DNA of 55,035 nucleotides from Firmicutes bacterium UBA7510 (GCA_002479485.1 DLNM01000011.1:1-55035), one strand, 5' to 3'; counted from the stretch's first letter, positions 41,891-50,597 are shown. Translations and numbers: made by a program. Notes: generated from the letters alone by a model not told the origin.

Positions 41891-42424
41891 ATGAAAAGTG
41901 TAATTTTAAAAAATGGAGCAGAGTTTATAATTGATAAAGCTAAAAAAGAGGATGCTAAGGACATAATAGAATATCTAAATATTATAGGTGGAGAAAGTGA
42001 GAATCTTCTTTTTGGCGCTAATGGATTTCCTTTATCTACTGAGCAAGAGGAAGAGGTTATTGAAAGTAAAAATAGTTCACTTACTTCATGCTTAATGATA
42101 GGACGTATAGATGGGGAAGTAGCAAGCGTAATTTCATTGACAGCACCTATGAGAGAACGCATAGCTCATACATGTGAAATTGCTGTTTCAGTTAAGAAAA
42201 AATTTTGGAATATGGGTGTAGGTACAAGCATATTAAAGGAAGTAATTGAGTTTGCCAGAAATACTAACATAATAACTGTTATTCATTTAGGAGTTAGGGC
42301 AGATAATAAAAATGCAATAAAATTATATGAGAAATTAGGATTTGAAAAAATAGGACTATATAAAAATTTCTTTAAAATCGATGGAAAATATTATGACGAA
42401 ATTTTAATGAACTTATATTTATAA
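41891..42424 (+). CDS. GNAT family acetyltransferase
   Basis: A 177-residue GNAT enzyme with AVSVKKKFWNMGVGTSILKE as acetyl-CoA loop and ADNKNAIKLYEKLGFEKIG at the C-terminus, of the RimI/phosphinothricin type. The start is ATG 41891 behind GGGGGTG; a TTG frame start at 41876 lies in the RBS. It has its own promoter and a strong terminator. Acceptor unknown. Confidence 0.87.
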   Translation: MKSVILKNGAEFIIDKAKKEDAKDIIEYLNIIGGESENLLFGANGFPLSTEQEEEVIESKNSSLTSCLMIGRIDGEVASVISLTAPMRERIAHTCEIAVSVKKKFWNMGVGTSILKEVIEFARNTNIITVIHLGVRADNKNAIKLYEKLGFEKIGLYKNFFKIDGKYYDEILMNLYL

Positions 42425-42443
42425 TAATTAATTTCACCAAAAT

Positions 42444-42494
42444 AAAAACTCTACAATATTCATTAATATAAGTATTACATATTGTAGAGTTTTT
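42444..42494 (+). terminator. Strong bidirectional terminator
   Basis: AAAAACTCTACAATAT (42444-42459) is exactly complementary to 42479-42494, with a 19-base loop and flanking A and T runs. Confidence 0.85.
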
Positions 42495-42613
42495 CGCTTT
42501 TTTTAATGTAAAACTCAAGTTATATAATATCTCAAAACAATTTTGAAAAATCGACTATAATTTAAAACTCCTATCACAATACTTTCATTGGTGAGTGGGA
42601 TAAAAGTTAATTT

Positions 42614-43090
42614 TTATTTAAAATAATAGCCCAAAAAATCTACCAATTCATTTCTTGATGAAGGGTGAAAAAATTCCGTATATGATGCATTACTAAATGG
42701 TTCAGGTTTTTCAAGTTCTATCAAGATATTGACATCGCTACCCATATGAACATTATGATCAATTCTTGGTAAATATCCTTCTGAAAATGTAATAATCGTG
42801 TATCCATATTCATATTTTCCCTTATTTGCATTTTTATATGATGGTTTTTTAGGTAATGATATAGTATTTGTGTTAGAATTAATAATATACTTTTTGTCCA
42901 AATCTGTTACAACAAATTCAGCATTTACTATTTTTTCTCTTGTTTTAATATCTACAACTTCGATTATCCAATTACCGCCTGTTTTACTTTCTTTAAACTC
43001 ATAGATTTTCAATAATAAAAATATAATTATAATAATAAAAATAAAAATAAAGAAATATATAATTTTTCTATTTTTTATATTAATTTTCAC
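42614..43090 (-). CDS. Membrane-anchored extracytoplasmic protein, unknown function
   Basis: A 158-residue protein with one strongly hydrophobic N-terminal helix (about 10-28) and an outside domain (about 40-135) that looks like a beta-sandwich of the carboxypeptidase-regulatory type (NWIIEVVDIKTREKIVNAEF, YTIITFSEGYLP). It begins with GTG, with AAGGACGG upstream. The next gene upstream on this strand (43273-44379) also carries such a domain, so both may belong to one surface system. Family not recognised. Confidence 0.65.
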   Translation of the reverse strand: MKINIKNRKIIYFFIFIFIIIIIFLLLKIYEFKESKTGGNWIIEVVDIKTREKIVNAEFVVTDLDKKYIINSNTNTISLPKKPSYKNANKGKYEYGYTIITFSEGYLPRIDHNVHMGSDVNILIELEKPEPFSNASYTEFFHPSSRNELVDFLGYYFK

Positions 43091-43123
43091 AATTTCATCC
43101 GTCCTTAATTAAGATTCAAAAGA

Positions 43124-43166
43124 ATCACTTATAATGCAAACGTCATAATGTCGCATTATAAGTGAT
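43124..43166. repeat. Strong inverted repeat between two minus-strand genes
   Basis: ATCACTTATAATGC (43124-43137) and its exact complement (43153-43166) around a 15-base loop. On the minus strand it is followed by TTCTTTTG, so it may terminate or attenuate transcription from the SpoIID-domain gene. Confidence 0.6.
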
Positions 43167-43272
43167 ATTAACTTAATAGATAGTTCAATTAAACCTAATT
43201 TTAAAAATTTCAATTTTCTACGCTAATAAACAGCATCTCTTATAGGTAAAAATATTAGTCTCTGTATTTTAT

Positions 43273-44379
43273 CTAATATTGACCTTCTTTTATACTAACA
43301 CCTGAAAAGTAATGTAATAATATACTAGTGGATGAATATCCATTTTTTGCATAACCTGCTGCACCATCTTGACATAAACCTAAGTTGTGACCGAATGAGA
43401 GATTTGGTCTTATATCATATGGACAACTTACGCTTCTTAAATATGACACTGGAGCTCCACCCCACACATCTTCGTTATTTTTTGTATATCCTTTACATGA
43501 TGCTGAAAAGACTGCATCTACATAATTCCATATCCAATTATAGTTGTCAATAATTTTTATCATTATCTCTTTTGAAGTATTGTTTGTTGCATTAATACAT
43601 AATGTTGGAAGATTTACAGGACGTTCATAAACTTGACAATGTGTACTATTACAAAACTGATAACTTTGTCCAGGGTGTCTATCTTTTTTATAGAAGTGAA
43701 ATGCTGTATAACTTCTGGCAGTAATTGCCTGAGCTTCTAACATTACCATTTTTTGAGAATTCGTCATATCATCATAAATAAAATAATCAGGATTCATTTC
43801 ATTATATAGTACACAAGATATATAGTCTTCTAATTGCAATGGAACAATCGTGCCCGAAGCAGTTTTTACCGTAACATTTCTAGGTATTACTGGTGGATCT
43901 TGAGGCACACCCATTGGTGTATTGTCTTTATTATATAAATATTCATCGTCATCATTCACATCAACACATCCAATAGTCTCTACCTGTCTTTTATAATTTA
44001 ACTCAACTTTTTTACTTTTACTAATTTCAAAGAAATAATTGTTACCTCCTGAAATGTTTGGATATCCATTAAATAATCCTATATTATATGTATCTCCTTC
44101 AACCTTCCAATTATAGTAGCCTGTTTCAATAGAATTAATATAAAAATTACCATCTTCATTTGTTTTTATTGTTTCAATGCGATTGCCATCTACTTCCGAA
44201 TATGTTATTGTTGCATTAGAAATTGGTAACCCTGTTTCCATATCAACAACAATACCATTAGCAGTTGTTTTAATTTTGCTTTTATTCATGCTATTTAAGT
44301 CTTGTGCTCCAGCTGGAAAAATGGAAATTACAATCATCATAACTACCAACATTAAACTAATTATAGATTTTTTTATCAT
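43273..44379 (-). CDS. Secreted SpoIID/LytB-domain protein with N-terminal carboxypeptidase-regulatory-like domain
   Basis: A 368-residue exported protein: Sec signal peptide (KKSIISLMLVVMMIVISIF, cleavage near SPAGAQ-like FPAGAQ), a CarboxypepD_reg-like beta domain (about 38-100, NGIVVDMETGLPISNATITY), and a C-terminal SpoIID/LytB domain (about 175-365) with VPLQLEDYISCVLYNEM, LEAQAITARSYTAF and GHNLGLCQDGAAGYA. SpoIID-type domains cleave peptidoglycan glycan strands from which stem peptides were removed. The fusion and a lone position suggest a vegetative wall enzyme, not the engulfment SpoIID. RBS AAGGAG. Confidence 0.85.
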   Translation of the reverse strand: MIKKSIISLMLVVMMIVISIFPAGAQDLNSMNKSKIKTTANGIVVDMETGLPISNATITYSEVDGNRIETIKTNEDGNFYINSIETGYYNWKVEGDTYNIGLFNGYPNISGGNNYFFEISKSKKVELNYKRQVETIGCVDVNDDDEYLYNKDNTPMGVPQDPPVIPRNVTVKTASGTIVPLQLEDYISCVLYNEMNPDYFIYDDMTNSQKMVMLEAQAITARSYTAFHFYKKDRHPGQSYQFCNSTHCQVYERPVNLPTLCINATNNTSKEIMIKIIDNYNWIWNYVDAVFSASCKGYTKNNEDVWGGAPVSYLRSVSCPYDIRPNLSFGHNLGLCQDGAAGYAKNGYSSTSILLHYFSGVSIKEGQY

Positions 44380-44413
44380 AACTTTTGTTCTCCTTAATAT
44401 ATTTTTTTATTCG

Positions 44414-44588
44414 TTAACTTGACTTTGAAGTTTCATTTATTTCATTGTGTAGTAACATTAAGTTGTTTACATAAGTTAATAATTGATTACTTTTCATCTG
44501 TTCCAAAATTTTTTGTAGTTCTTAATATTATTTCAAAGTTCCTCGCTATTACCCCCTCTTGTAAATTTTTATGATACCCTCCTTTCAT
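44414..44588 (-). other. Two overlapping tiny ORFs upstream of the SpoIID-domain gene
   Basis: On the minus strand ATG 44588 to TAA 44487 (33 codons) and ATG 44497 to TAA 44414 (27 codons) overlap in different frames. The second reads SNQLLTYVNNLMLLHNEINE, a plausible helical peptide. Neither has a good RBS. They may be leader peptides, a frameshifted small gene, or chance. Confidence 0.2.
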
Positions 44589-45088
44589 TTCAAATTCTTA
44601 TTTACACCTCTTCGTTGGCTATGTAGCCGTTGAATAAATAAGTCTTCTGATTAGTTTCATGAAAAATAACCAAAATAAAGAAGAATTTGCGACATGTTTT
44701 ATAAATTCCTTAAACTTCGCACATAAAAAATATAATAGGAAAAGATTATAAAGAGTTTTTTCTATATGAATTGATATTATTGAAGTGAATTTTTAAGATA
44801 TATATCCCCTTTATTTATTAACCATAATTTCCCCTAATATAATATAAATTATCAATGCTTCAAAATTCCCCTTATTTAATAATATGCATTATACGTACCA
44901 ATGTTTGTATTATATGACAATATTTGGCATCAAATCCCTGAAAATCAAATTAAAAAGATTTTTTTTATAGAATTTTGAGAAAATATTAACAGTGTGTTTG
45001 TGTGCATTGTAACATTTTTGGGATATTTAGTATTGTTTTTGAGACGTTGTACTATTTTTTTACAAATTAAATTAATTATATGCTGCAC
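44589..45088. other. Gene-poor AT-rich stretch
   Basis: About 500 bases between the SpoIID-domain gene's upstream region and the hairpins at 45089. Only short frames without RBS are present. The minus-strand AAAGGAGGG complement near 44579 is a good Shine-Dalgarno match without a following start codon, which hints at gene decay. Confidence 0.4.
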
Positions 45089-45141
45089 ATATGAAATTAA
45101 AAGCCGTAAAGAAACTTGTTTTATGTTTTTTAATTTCATAT
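45089..45141. repeat. 14-base inverted repeat, possible structured RNA
   Basis: ATATGAAATTAAAA (45089-45102) and its exact complement (45128-45141) enclose 25 bases. A frame from ATG 45091 (16 codons, KLKAVKKLVLCFLISY, signal-peptide-like) lies inside the hairpin. The strong terminator at 45154 follows. Either the 3' part of a non-coding transcript or a remnant of a secreted-protein gene. Confidence 0.4.
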
Positions 45142-45153
45142 TAGTATTAGAAT

Positions 45154-45199
45154 AAAAAAAGCACCCTATATTTGAAGAGAGAATATAGGGTGCTTTTTT
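45154..45199. terminator. Strong bidirectional terminator without an obvious gene
   Basis: AAAAAAGCACCCTATATT pairs with AATATAGGGTGCTTTTTT around a 9-base loop. No annotated plus-strand gene ends in the preceding 2.7 kb, and no minus-strand gene starts to its right. Confidence 0.85.
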
Positions 45200-45287
45200 A
45201 ATAAATTACACTCGACTTACATAATATACCCATAAATAGAAAATATTATACATATTGATAGTTAAATTTATAAAGGTTATGATAAAG

Positions 45288-45316
45288 TTGACAAATTAAA
45301 CATATTAATATATATT
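45288..45316 (+). promoter_or_regulatory. Promoter of prmA-rsmE
   Basis: TTGACA (45288-45293), 17 bases, TATATT (45311-45316). Confidence 0.75.
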
Positions 45317-45351
45317 TAAAACGATATGTTTTTGATAGATTGGAGAATTAT

Positions 45352-46323
45352 ATGAAATTTAAAGAGGTAATTATAGAAACTACTACTGAGGGTATTGAGC
45401 TTTTAAATGCTGTACTTATAAAATTAGATATAGCAGAGGTTGTTATAGAGGATGCAAGTATTTTTGAAGAATTCTTAACTTGTGAGACTATGAACTGGGA
45501 TTATTATGATGAAAGTCTAAATAGTATGAAAGATTGTGCTACAAGAATGAAAATATATCTTGGAGATAACGAGCAGGGTGAACAAGAGCTGAATGATCTA
45601 AAGAAAGAATTAGAAATATTAAAACAGGAAAATGATGATATTGACTTAGGTAAACTAAGCTTAACTGTGAATATAGTCGATGATGAGGATTGGGCAAATA
45701 ACTGGAAGCAGTTTTTTAAACCCTTTGAGGTTGGCGAAAAAATACTTGTTAAACCTACTTGGGAAACTATTGAAAATAAAAGTGATAGAGTCATATTAGA
45801 AATTGACCCAGGTGCAAGCTTTGGGACAGGACAACACTATACTACTCAGCTTTGTATAGAACAGATAGAAAAATATATGAAAGACGGTATGGAAGTTTTA
45901 GACATGGGGTGTGGAAGTGGTATTTTATCTATAGCTTCAATACTGCTTGGTGCAAAGCATGTAGTTGGTGTAGATATAGATGAAAATGCAGTAAGAATTG
46001 CTAAAGAAAATGCTGCGGTTAATAAAATATATGAAAATAAATTTATTGCATATTGTGGAAATGTTATAGAAGATGAAAGATTGCAGGATGTAATTGGCTT
46101 TAATAAATTTGATATGATTGCTGTGAACATAATTGCTGATATAATTATTGAAATGAGTGATTGCTTTCCTAAATTCTTGAAAAAGGGTGGAGTTATAGTT
46201 ACATCAGGTATTATTGAAAAATATGTTGGTAAAGTAGAGGATACGCTTAAAAATCTTGGTTTTGAAATAAAGGAAATTATTCAAAAAGAAGACTGGGTAT
46301 CAATTACAGCAATTCTAAACTAG
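45352..46323 (+). CDS. prmA: Ribosomal protein L11 methyltransferase
   Basis: A 323-residue SAM-dependent methyltransferase that trimethylates ribosomal protein L11. After the N-terminal substrate domain come DWANNWKQFFKPF, DPGASFGTGQHYTTQLC, the SAM loop LDMGCGSGILSIAS and VNIIADII, all PrmA hallmarks. The start is ATG 45352 behind TTGGAGAAT; the in-frame TTG at 45340 is part of the RBS. It precedes rsmE by 9 bases, a common clostridial pairing. Confidence 0.94.
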   Translation: MKFKEVIIETTTEGIELLNAVLIKLDIAEVVIEDASIFEEFLTCETMNWDYYDESLNSMKDCATRMKIYLGDNEQGEQELNDLKKELEILKQENDDIDLGKLSLTVNIVDDEDWANNWKQFFKPFEVGEKILVKPTWETIENKSDRVILEIDPGASFGTGQHYTTQLCIEQIEKYMKDGMEVLDMGCGSGILSIASILLGAKHVVGVDIDENAVRIAKENAAVNKIYENKFIAYCGNVIEDERLQDVIGFNKFDMIAVNIIADIIIEMSDCFPKFLKKGGVIVTSGIIEKYVGKVEDTLKNLGFEIKEIIQKEDWVSITAILN

Positions 46324-46332
46324 AGGTGGAAC

Positions 46333-47088
46333 ATGTTTAGATATTTTACTTCTGTAGAAGAAATTAATTATGAGGTAGTAAGAATCGAAGGAACTGATGC
46401 TAAACACCTTAAAAATACTTTAAGAGCACAGATAGGTGATGAAGTTTCTATTGTAACTGATGACAGTGAATACGTTGCAGGTATAATTAGTTTAGAAAAT
46501 GACAGCATCATTTGTAAGATAAAATACAAGACTGATATAAATAATGAAGCTAGTATTCATATAACATTATGTCAAGGCTTGCCAAAGCAAGCTAAAATGG
46601 AGGATATTATTCAGCAGAATGTGGAAGTTGGTGTTAAAAGCTTTATCCCGCTTATAACTGAGCGTACTGTTGTTAAGTTAAACGATAAATCAAGGGAATT
46701 AAAAAAGCTTGATAGATGGCGAAAAATAGCTCATGAATCATCTAAACAAAGCAAGAGAAATATAGTCCCTACAGTTGAGGACATTTTAACTGTAAATGAA
46801 TTAATTAATAAAATTAAAGATGAGAGCGCCAAAATTATTGTTCCCTATGAACTAGAGGGCAATAAAACAATGAAAGAGGCTCTAGCTAAAGATACTTTAG
46901 CTGATAAGAAAGAAAAATATTATATTATAATAGGTCCTGAAGGTGGCTTTGATGAAAAGGAAATTAGGAAGTTTCAAGAGATAGGTGCTGATATTGTTAC
47001 ATTAGGAAAAAGAATCTTAAGGACTGAAACTGCTGGTATTGTAGCATCTTCTATTATTCTCTATGAATGTGATGAGATGTCAGTGTGA
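46333..47088 (+). CDS. rsmE: 16S rRNA (uracil-N3)-methyltransferase
   Basis: A 251-residue SPOUT methyltransferase for m3U1498 of 16S rRNA. PUA-like N-terminal domain (about 1-72), then the knotted SAM domain with YIIIGPEGGFDEKEI, VTLGKRILRTETA. RBS AGAGGTGG. Its TGA stop lies at the left edge of the two-hairpin repeat (47082), so insertion of that element may have defined or trimmed the C-terminus (ends ECDEMSV). Confidence 0.94.
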   Translation: MFRYFTSVEEINYEVVRIEGTDAKHLKNTLRAQIGDEVSIVTDDSEYVAGIISLENDSIICKIKYKTDINNEASIHITLCQGLPKQAKMEDIIQQNVEVGVKSFIPLITERTVVKLNDKSRELKKLDRWRKIAHESSKQSKRNIVPTVEDILTVNELINKIKDESAKIIVPYELEGNKTMKEALAKDTLADKKEKYYIIIGPEGGFDEKEIRKFQEIGADIVTLGKRILRTETAGIVASSIILYECDEMSV

Positions 47089-47167
47089 AAAAAGGCACTT
47101 CACACTTTTATTTGAGATGCCACTACAATGTCTCGACTACGTCGAGACTATGGGCATAATGGGAGGA
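47082..47167 (+). repeat. Two-hairpin intergenic repeat, copy 2
   Basis: About 86 bases, around 90 percent identical to 18131-18214 by eye. Hairpin 1 is GTGTGAA/TTCACAC; hairpin 2 is GTCTCGAC-TAC-GTCGAGAC enclosed by ATGCC/GGCAT. The right end CATAATGGGAGG is the RBS of the gene at 47172 and the left end contributes the rsmE stop codon. Confidence 0.8.
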
Positions 47168-47171
47168 TAAG

Positions 47172-47696
47172 ATGAAGTATGAATATGAGTTAATACGCTC
47201 TGGTAGGAAGACTATTGAGTTATCAATTTCTAAGGAGCTTAAGCTTATTGTTAGAGCTCCAAATAGAATGTCTATAAATGATGTAAATAGTTTTGTTATA
47301 AAACATGAAAAATGGATTGAAAAACATTTAGCTATTGCTAAAAAACGTTACGAAGGTAATAGTTATAAGGATTTGTCAAAGGATGAAATTAACAGTCTAA
47401 AGAAAAGGGCAGCAGAAATAATTCCTAGTAGAGTAAAATACTACAGTGAAATAATGGAGGTAAAACCTACTGGTATAAAAATTACTTCAGCCATGACAAG
47501 GTGGGGTAGCTGTAGCGCTAAAAACAGCTTATGCTTTTCTTATAGACTAATGCTATATCCAATAGAGGTTATAGACTATGTTGTAGTTCATGAATTAGCA
47601 CATATTAAGTTAAAAAATCACAGTAAATTTTTTTATCAGGAAATAGAGAAATATATGCCTAATTACAAAGAAAGAATTAAAATGTTAAACCGTTAA
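47172..47696 (+). CDS. YgjP/M48-type metallopeptidase (DUF45)
   Basis: A 174-residue zinc metallopeptidase-like protein of the YgjP group. The zinc site is HELAH (140-144) with a third ligand H150, and TRWGSCS (109-115) is the conserved second family motif. It is slightly shorter than E. coli YgjP-like proteins. No membrane helix, so cytoplasmic. Substrate unknown. Its RBS comes from the upstream repeat. A terminator stem starts inside its last codons. Confidence 0.87.
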   Translation: MKYEYELIRSGRKTIELSISKELKLIVRAPNRMSINDVNSFVIKHEKWIEKHLAIAKKRYEGNSYKDLSKDEINSLKKRAAEIIPSRVKYYSEIMEVKPTGIKITSAMTRWGSCSAKNSLCFSYRLMLYPIEVIDYVVVHELAHIKLKNHSKFFYQEIEKYMPNYKERIKMLNR

Positions 47697-47720
47697 ATAT
47701 AGGGTTTAGCATTTTTTTTG
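47682..47720 (+). terminator. Terminator overlapping the end of the metallopeptidase gene
   Basis: ATGTTAAACC (47682-47691) pairs with GGTTTAGCAT (47703-47712, one G-U wobble); the stop codon lies in the loop and eight T residues follow. Confidence 0.8.
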
Positions 47721-47811
47721 TGCAGGTGAATAATATATATTAAATGTTTATTTTGGTTTTTGATTATATCTGATTAGTATAAAATATTTATATATAGGAA
47801 AGGATACTATT

Positions 47812-47991
47812 ATGGGATTTTTTGGATTTAAAAGAGGATGTCCTAGATTTAAATTTACTGAGATTATAGGTTTAATGATAGCTGTAATTGGAGCTATTAT
47901 AGTTGTTCAAATATTGCCACTACGCATTTGGTTGTTTGTATTAGGTTTATTGTTAATAATTTTAGGATGTACATTGGTTAAATTATTATAA
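47812..47991 (+). CDS. Small two-helix membrane protein
   Basis: A 59-residue protein from ATG 47812 to TAA 47991 behind AGGAAAGGA. It has a basic, Cys-containing start (GFFGFKRGCPRFKF) and two hydrophobic helices (about 18-33 and 38-56) separated by LPLRIW. Codon use and RBS make it a credible gene. I have no named family for it; it sits beside rpmB. Function unknown. Confidence 0.7.
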   Translation: MGFFGFKRGCPRFKFTEIIGLMIAVIGAIIVVQILPLRIWLFVLGLLLIILGCTLVKLL

Positions 47992-48042
47992 TTATAATTT
48001 GTTTGCATGAAAAGATTATGTAAGGTAATTTGTAATTAGGTT

Positions 48043-48071
48043 ATAAAAAAATAATGGCCTTGGCCATTATT
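48043..48071 (-). terminator. Terminator of rpmB
   Basis: AATAATGGCC-TT-GGCCATTATT (48050-48071) followed on the minus strand by a T run (TTTTTTAT). Confidence 0.8.
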
Positions 48072-48081
48072 GAAAAATTAA

Positions 48082-48273
48082 TTATATAGCACGAACAACG
48101 TTACCTGATCTCATGCATCTTGTGCAAACAAATTTTTTCTTAGATACTCCATTTTCTACAACAGATATCTTTCTAACGTTTGGTTTCCAAGTTCTGTTTA
48201 TTTTTCTATCTGAGTGAGTTACAGTATGACCTGTCATTTTACCTTTTCCGCAGATTTCACAAAATTTCGCCAT
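48082..48273 (-). CDS. rpmB: 50S ribosomal protein L28
   Basis: A 63-residue L28: AKFCEICGKGKMTGHTVTHS, RTWKPNVRKI, and C-x2-C pairs (CEIC at 4-7, CTRC at 51-54) that form the zinc-ribbon (C+) version. RBS GGGAGGTG. It is transcribed alone, divergently from the asp23-fakA genes, a standard arrangement in Clostridia. Confidence 0.96.
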   Translation of the reverse strand: MAKFCEICGKGKMTGHTVTHSDRKINRTWKPNVRKISVVENGVSKKKFVCTRCMRSGNVVRAI

Positions 48274-48489
48274 ATTCTCACACCTCCCATTAAAGCAAGT
48301 TTATAATAATAATATTTTATACTAATTTTTATTAAAAATCAAACGAAATTTTTAATAATATCTCAACAATTTCAATGAAATAAATTAGTATTATATCAAA
48401 TCAAGCTTTTTTATTGTAACATTAAAATATAATTATTGCAATAACTAATTTTTATTTGTATAATATTTTCATGATAATTTTTTTGTGAT

Positions 48490-48518
48490 TTGTAAAAAAC
48501 GATATTTTGTGGTAAACT
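48490..48518 (+). promoter_or_regulatory. Probable promoter of asp23-fakA
   Basis: TTGTAA (48490-48495), 17 bases, TAAACT (48513-48518). Match is moderate. Confidence 0.45.
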
Positions 48519-48577
48519 ATGATTATAAAAGAATTAAAGAATAAAAAATGAATTTAATATAAATATAGGAGGTACGT

Positions 48578-48934
48578 ATGTCAATTCAAGTTACAAACGA
48601 ATTTGGTAGTGTGATTATAGACGATCAAGTTATAGCTAGTATTGCTGGTTTAGCAGCTATGGAGTGCTATGGTATAGTAGGTATGGCATCTAAGAATGCA
48701 ACAGAAGGTTTCTTTGAATTATTAAAGAAAGATCAATTGTCAAAGGGAATAAAAGTTAATTCAGATGAAGATAAAATTACTATAGATTTGCATATAGTAT
48801 TACAATTTGGCGTAAAAATTTCAGTTGTTGCTGAAAATATTATATCAAAGGTTAAGTACAATGTAGAATCGCTAATTGGCATGGAAGTTAATAAAGTAAA
48901 TATTTTTGTTCAAGGTGTAAGGGTGCAAAAGTAG
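48578..48934 (+). CDS. Asp23/Gls24 family protein (YloU-like)
   Basis: A 118-residue Asp23 family protein (GSVIIDDQVIASIAGLAAME, CYGIVGMA, VVAENIISKVKYNVESLIGM, VNIFVQGVRV). In this operon position it corresponds to B. subtilis YloU, encoded before the fatty acid kinase. Family members are linked to envelope homeostasis. RBS AGGAGGT; fakA follows after 14 bases. Confidence 0.93.
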   Translation: MSIQVTNEFGSVIIDDQVIASIAGLAAMECYGIVGMASKNATEGFFELLKKDQLSKGIKVNSDEDKITIDLHIVLQFGVKISVVAENIISKVKYNVESLIGMEVNKVNIFVQGVRVQK

Positions 48935-48948
48935 TTTGGGAGGCTATA

Positions 48949-50577
48949 ATGATAATTAAGTATATAGATAATATTATGTTTAAAAAAATGCTGATTGGTG
49001 CAGCGACTAACTTGGAAAATAATAAAAGCTTAGTAGACTCACTTAATGTTTTCCCAGTGCCAGATGGAGATACAGGAACAAATATGAATTTAACAGTTCA
49101 ATCTGCTGTTAAGGAAATTAACAATTTAACAGAATTCAGCATAACTAAAATCGCAGAAGCTGTGGCTAAAGGATCTCTAATGGGTGCAAGGGGAAACTCA
49201 GGCGTAATATTATCACAGTTATTTAGAGGCTTTGCAAAGGGCATGGTTGATGTTAATCAAATAACTCCAAGAATAACAGCTGAAGCTTTCAAACTAGCAT
49301 CTAGCACAGCCTATAAGGCAGTTATGAAGCCTACTGAAGGTACAATACTTACTGTTGCAAGAGAAACAGCTGATAAAGCTCTTGAAATATGTGATAGTAG
49401 TACAGATATGATAATATTTTTAGAAGATGTAATTAAGCAAGCAAAAATAACATTAGATAAAACACCTGAAATGTTACCAGTTTTAAAGCAAGCAGGTGTT
49501 GTTGATGCTGGTGGAAAAGGCTTGTTATGTTTATTAGAGGGAGCTCTTGCGGCATTAAAAGGTGTTGAAATAAAGAAAGAGCAAAATGCCACAGAAATTA
49601 TTGAAACACAAGCGGAAGTATCTGAATATGGAAGCGAAGATGAAATTGTATTTGCTTACTGTACAGAGTTTATGATTAAAAATTCAATCAAATCTCACGA
49701 ACAATTCTTACCTTTAATAATGGATAAAGGTGACTCAATAGTTTGTGTTGGTAGTGACGATATTATAAAGGTTCATATACACACTAACAATCCAGGACTT
49801 ATTTTAAGTAGAGCTGTAACCTTTGGAGAGATAATAAACATTAAAATAGACAATATGAAGGAGCAGTTTAGAAATAAACAAAAATCTGCACCTACACAAG
49901 CTCCAGTTAGTACAGAAAAGAAGGAATATGGATTTGTTTCAATAGGCTTTGGTGAAGGTATACAAAAAGTATTTTATGATTTAAAGGTTGACTATTTTAT
50001 ATCTGGTGGTCAGACTATGAATCCAAGTACAGAAGATATAATAGAAGCAGTTAATAAAATAAATGCAGAACATATTATAATTCTTCCAAACAACAGCAAT
50101 ATTATTTTAGCTGCGCAACAAGCTAAGGAATTATCAGAGAAAAATCTTCATGTGATTCCTACAAAGACAATACCCCAAGGTGTATCGGCAATGCTAGCTT
50201 TCAATGAAGATAATAGTATCGAGGAAAATGTAAATGATATGACAGCAGCTATTAATACAGTTAAAACCGGTCAAGTTACTTATGCTGTTAGAGATACATC
50301 TATGAATGGCTTAGACATTAAAAAAGATGATATTATAGCTTTACATGACAAGGATATAGTTAATCATGGATCAGGTATTGAAGAGCAGACCTTAGAATTA
50401 ATTAAGAAAATGGTTGACGAAGATAATTTCTTAATAACAATTTTCTATGGTGAGATGATAGACGAAAAAGCAGCAAAAAATTTAAAAGATAAAGTAGAAG
50501 AAATTGCAGAGCAATGTGATATTGAAATTGTATATGGTGGTCAACCGCTATATTACTATATTATATCAGTGGAATAA
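48949..50577 (+). CDS. fakA: Fatty acid kinase catalytic subunit FakA-like (DAK2 domain)
   Basis: A 542-residue YloV/FakA protein. The N-terminal DAK2 ATP-binding domain shows NVFPVPDGDTGTNM, KGSLMGARGNSGVILSQLFR and GVVDAGGKG; a middle domain (about 220-310, FAYCTEFMIKN, KVHIHTNNPG) and a C-terminal domain (about 325-542) follow. With a DegV-type FakB partner it would phosphorylate exogenous fatty acids; no fakB is in this window. It is co-transcribed with the Asp23 gene. Confidence 0.92.
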   Translation: MIIKYIDNIMFKKMLIGAATNLENNKSLVDSLNVFPVPDGDTGTNMNLTVQSAVKEINNLTEFSITKIAEAVAKGSLMGARGNSGVILSQLFRGFAKGMVDVNQITPRITAEAFKLASSTAYKAVMKPTEGTILTVARETADKALEICDSSTDMIIFLEDVIKQAKITLDKTPEMLPVLKQAGVVDAGGKGLLCLLEGALAALKGVEIKKEQNATEIIETQAEVSEYGSEDEIVFAYCTEFMIKNSIKSHEQFLPLIMDKGDSIVCVGSDDIIKVHIHTNNPGLILSRAVTFGEIINIKIDNMKEQFRNKQKSAPTQAPVSTEKKEYGFVSIGFGEGIQKVFYDLKVDYFISGGQTMNPSTEDIIEAVNKINAEHIIILPNNSNIILAAQQAKELSEKNLHVIPTKTIPQGVSAMLAFNEDNSIEENVNDMTAAINTVKTGQVTYAVRDTSMNGLDIKKDDIIALHDKDIVNHGSGIEEQTLELIKKMVDEDNFLITIFYGEMIDEKAAKNLKDKVEEIAEQCDIEIVYGGQPLYYYIISVE

Positions 50578-50597
50578 TAAAATATATTATAATAATT

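Noticed and set aside
44945..45139. 64-codon minus-strand frame in the gene-poor stretch
   Set aside because: No RBS, low-complexity basic sequence, and it runs through the inverted repeat at 45089-45141.
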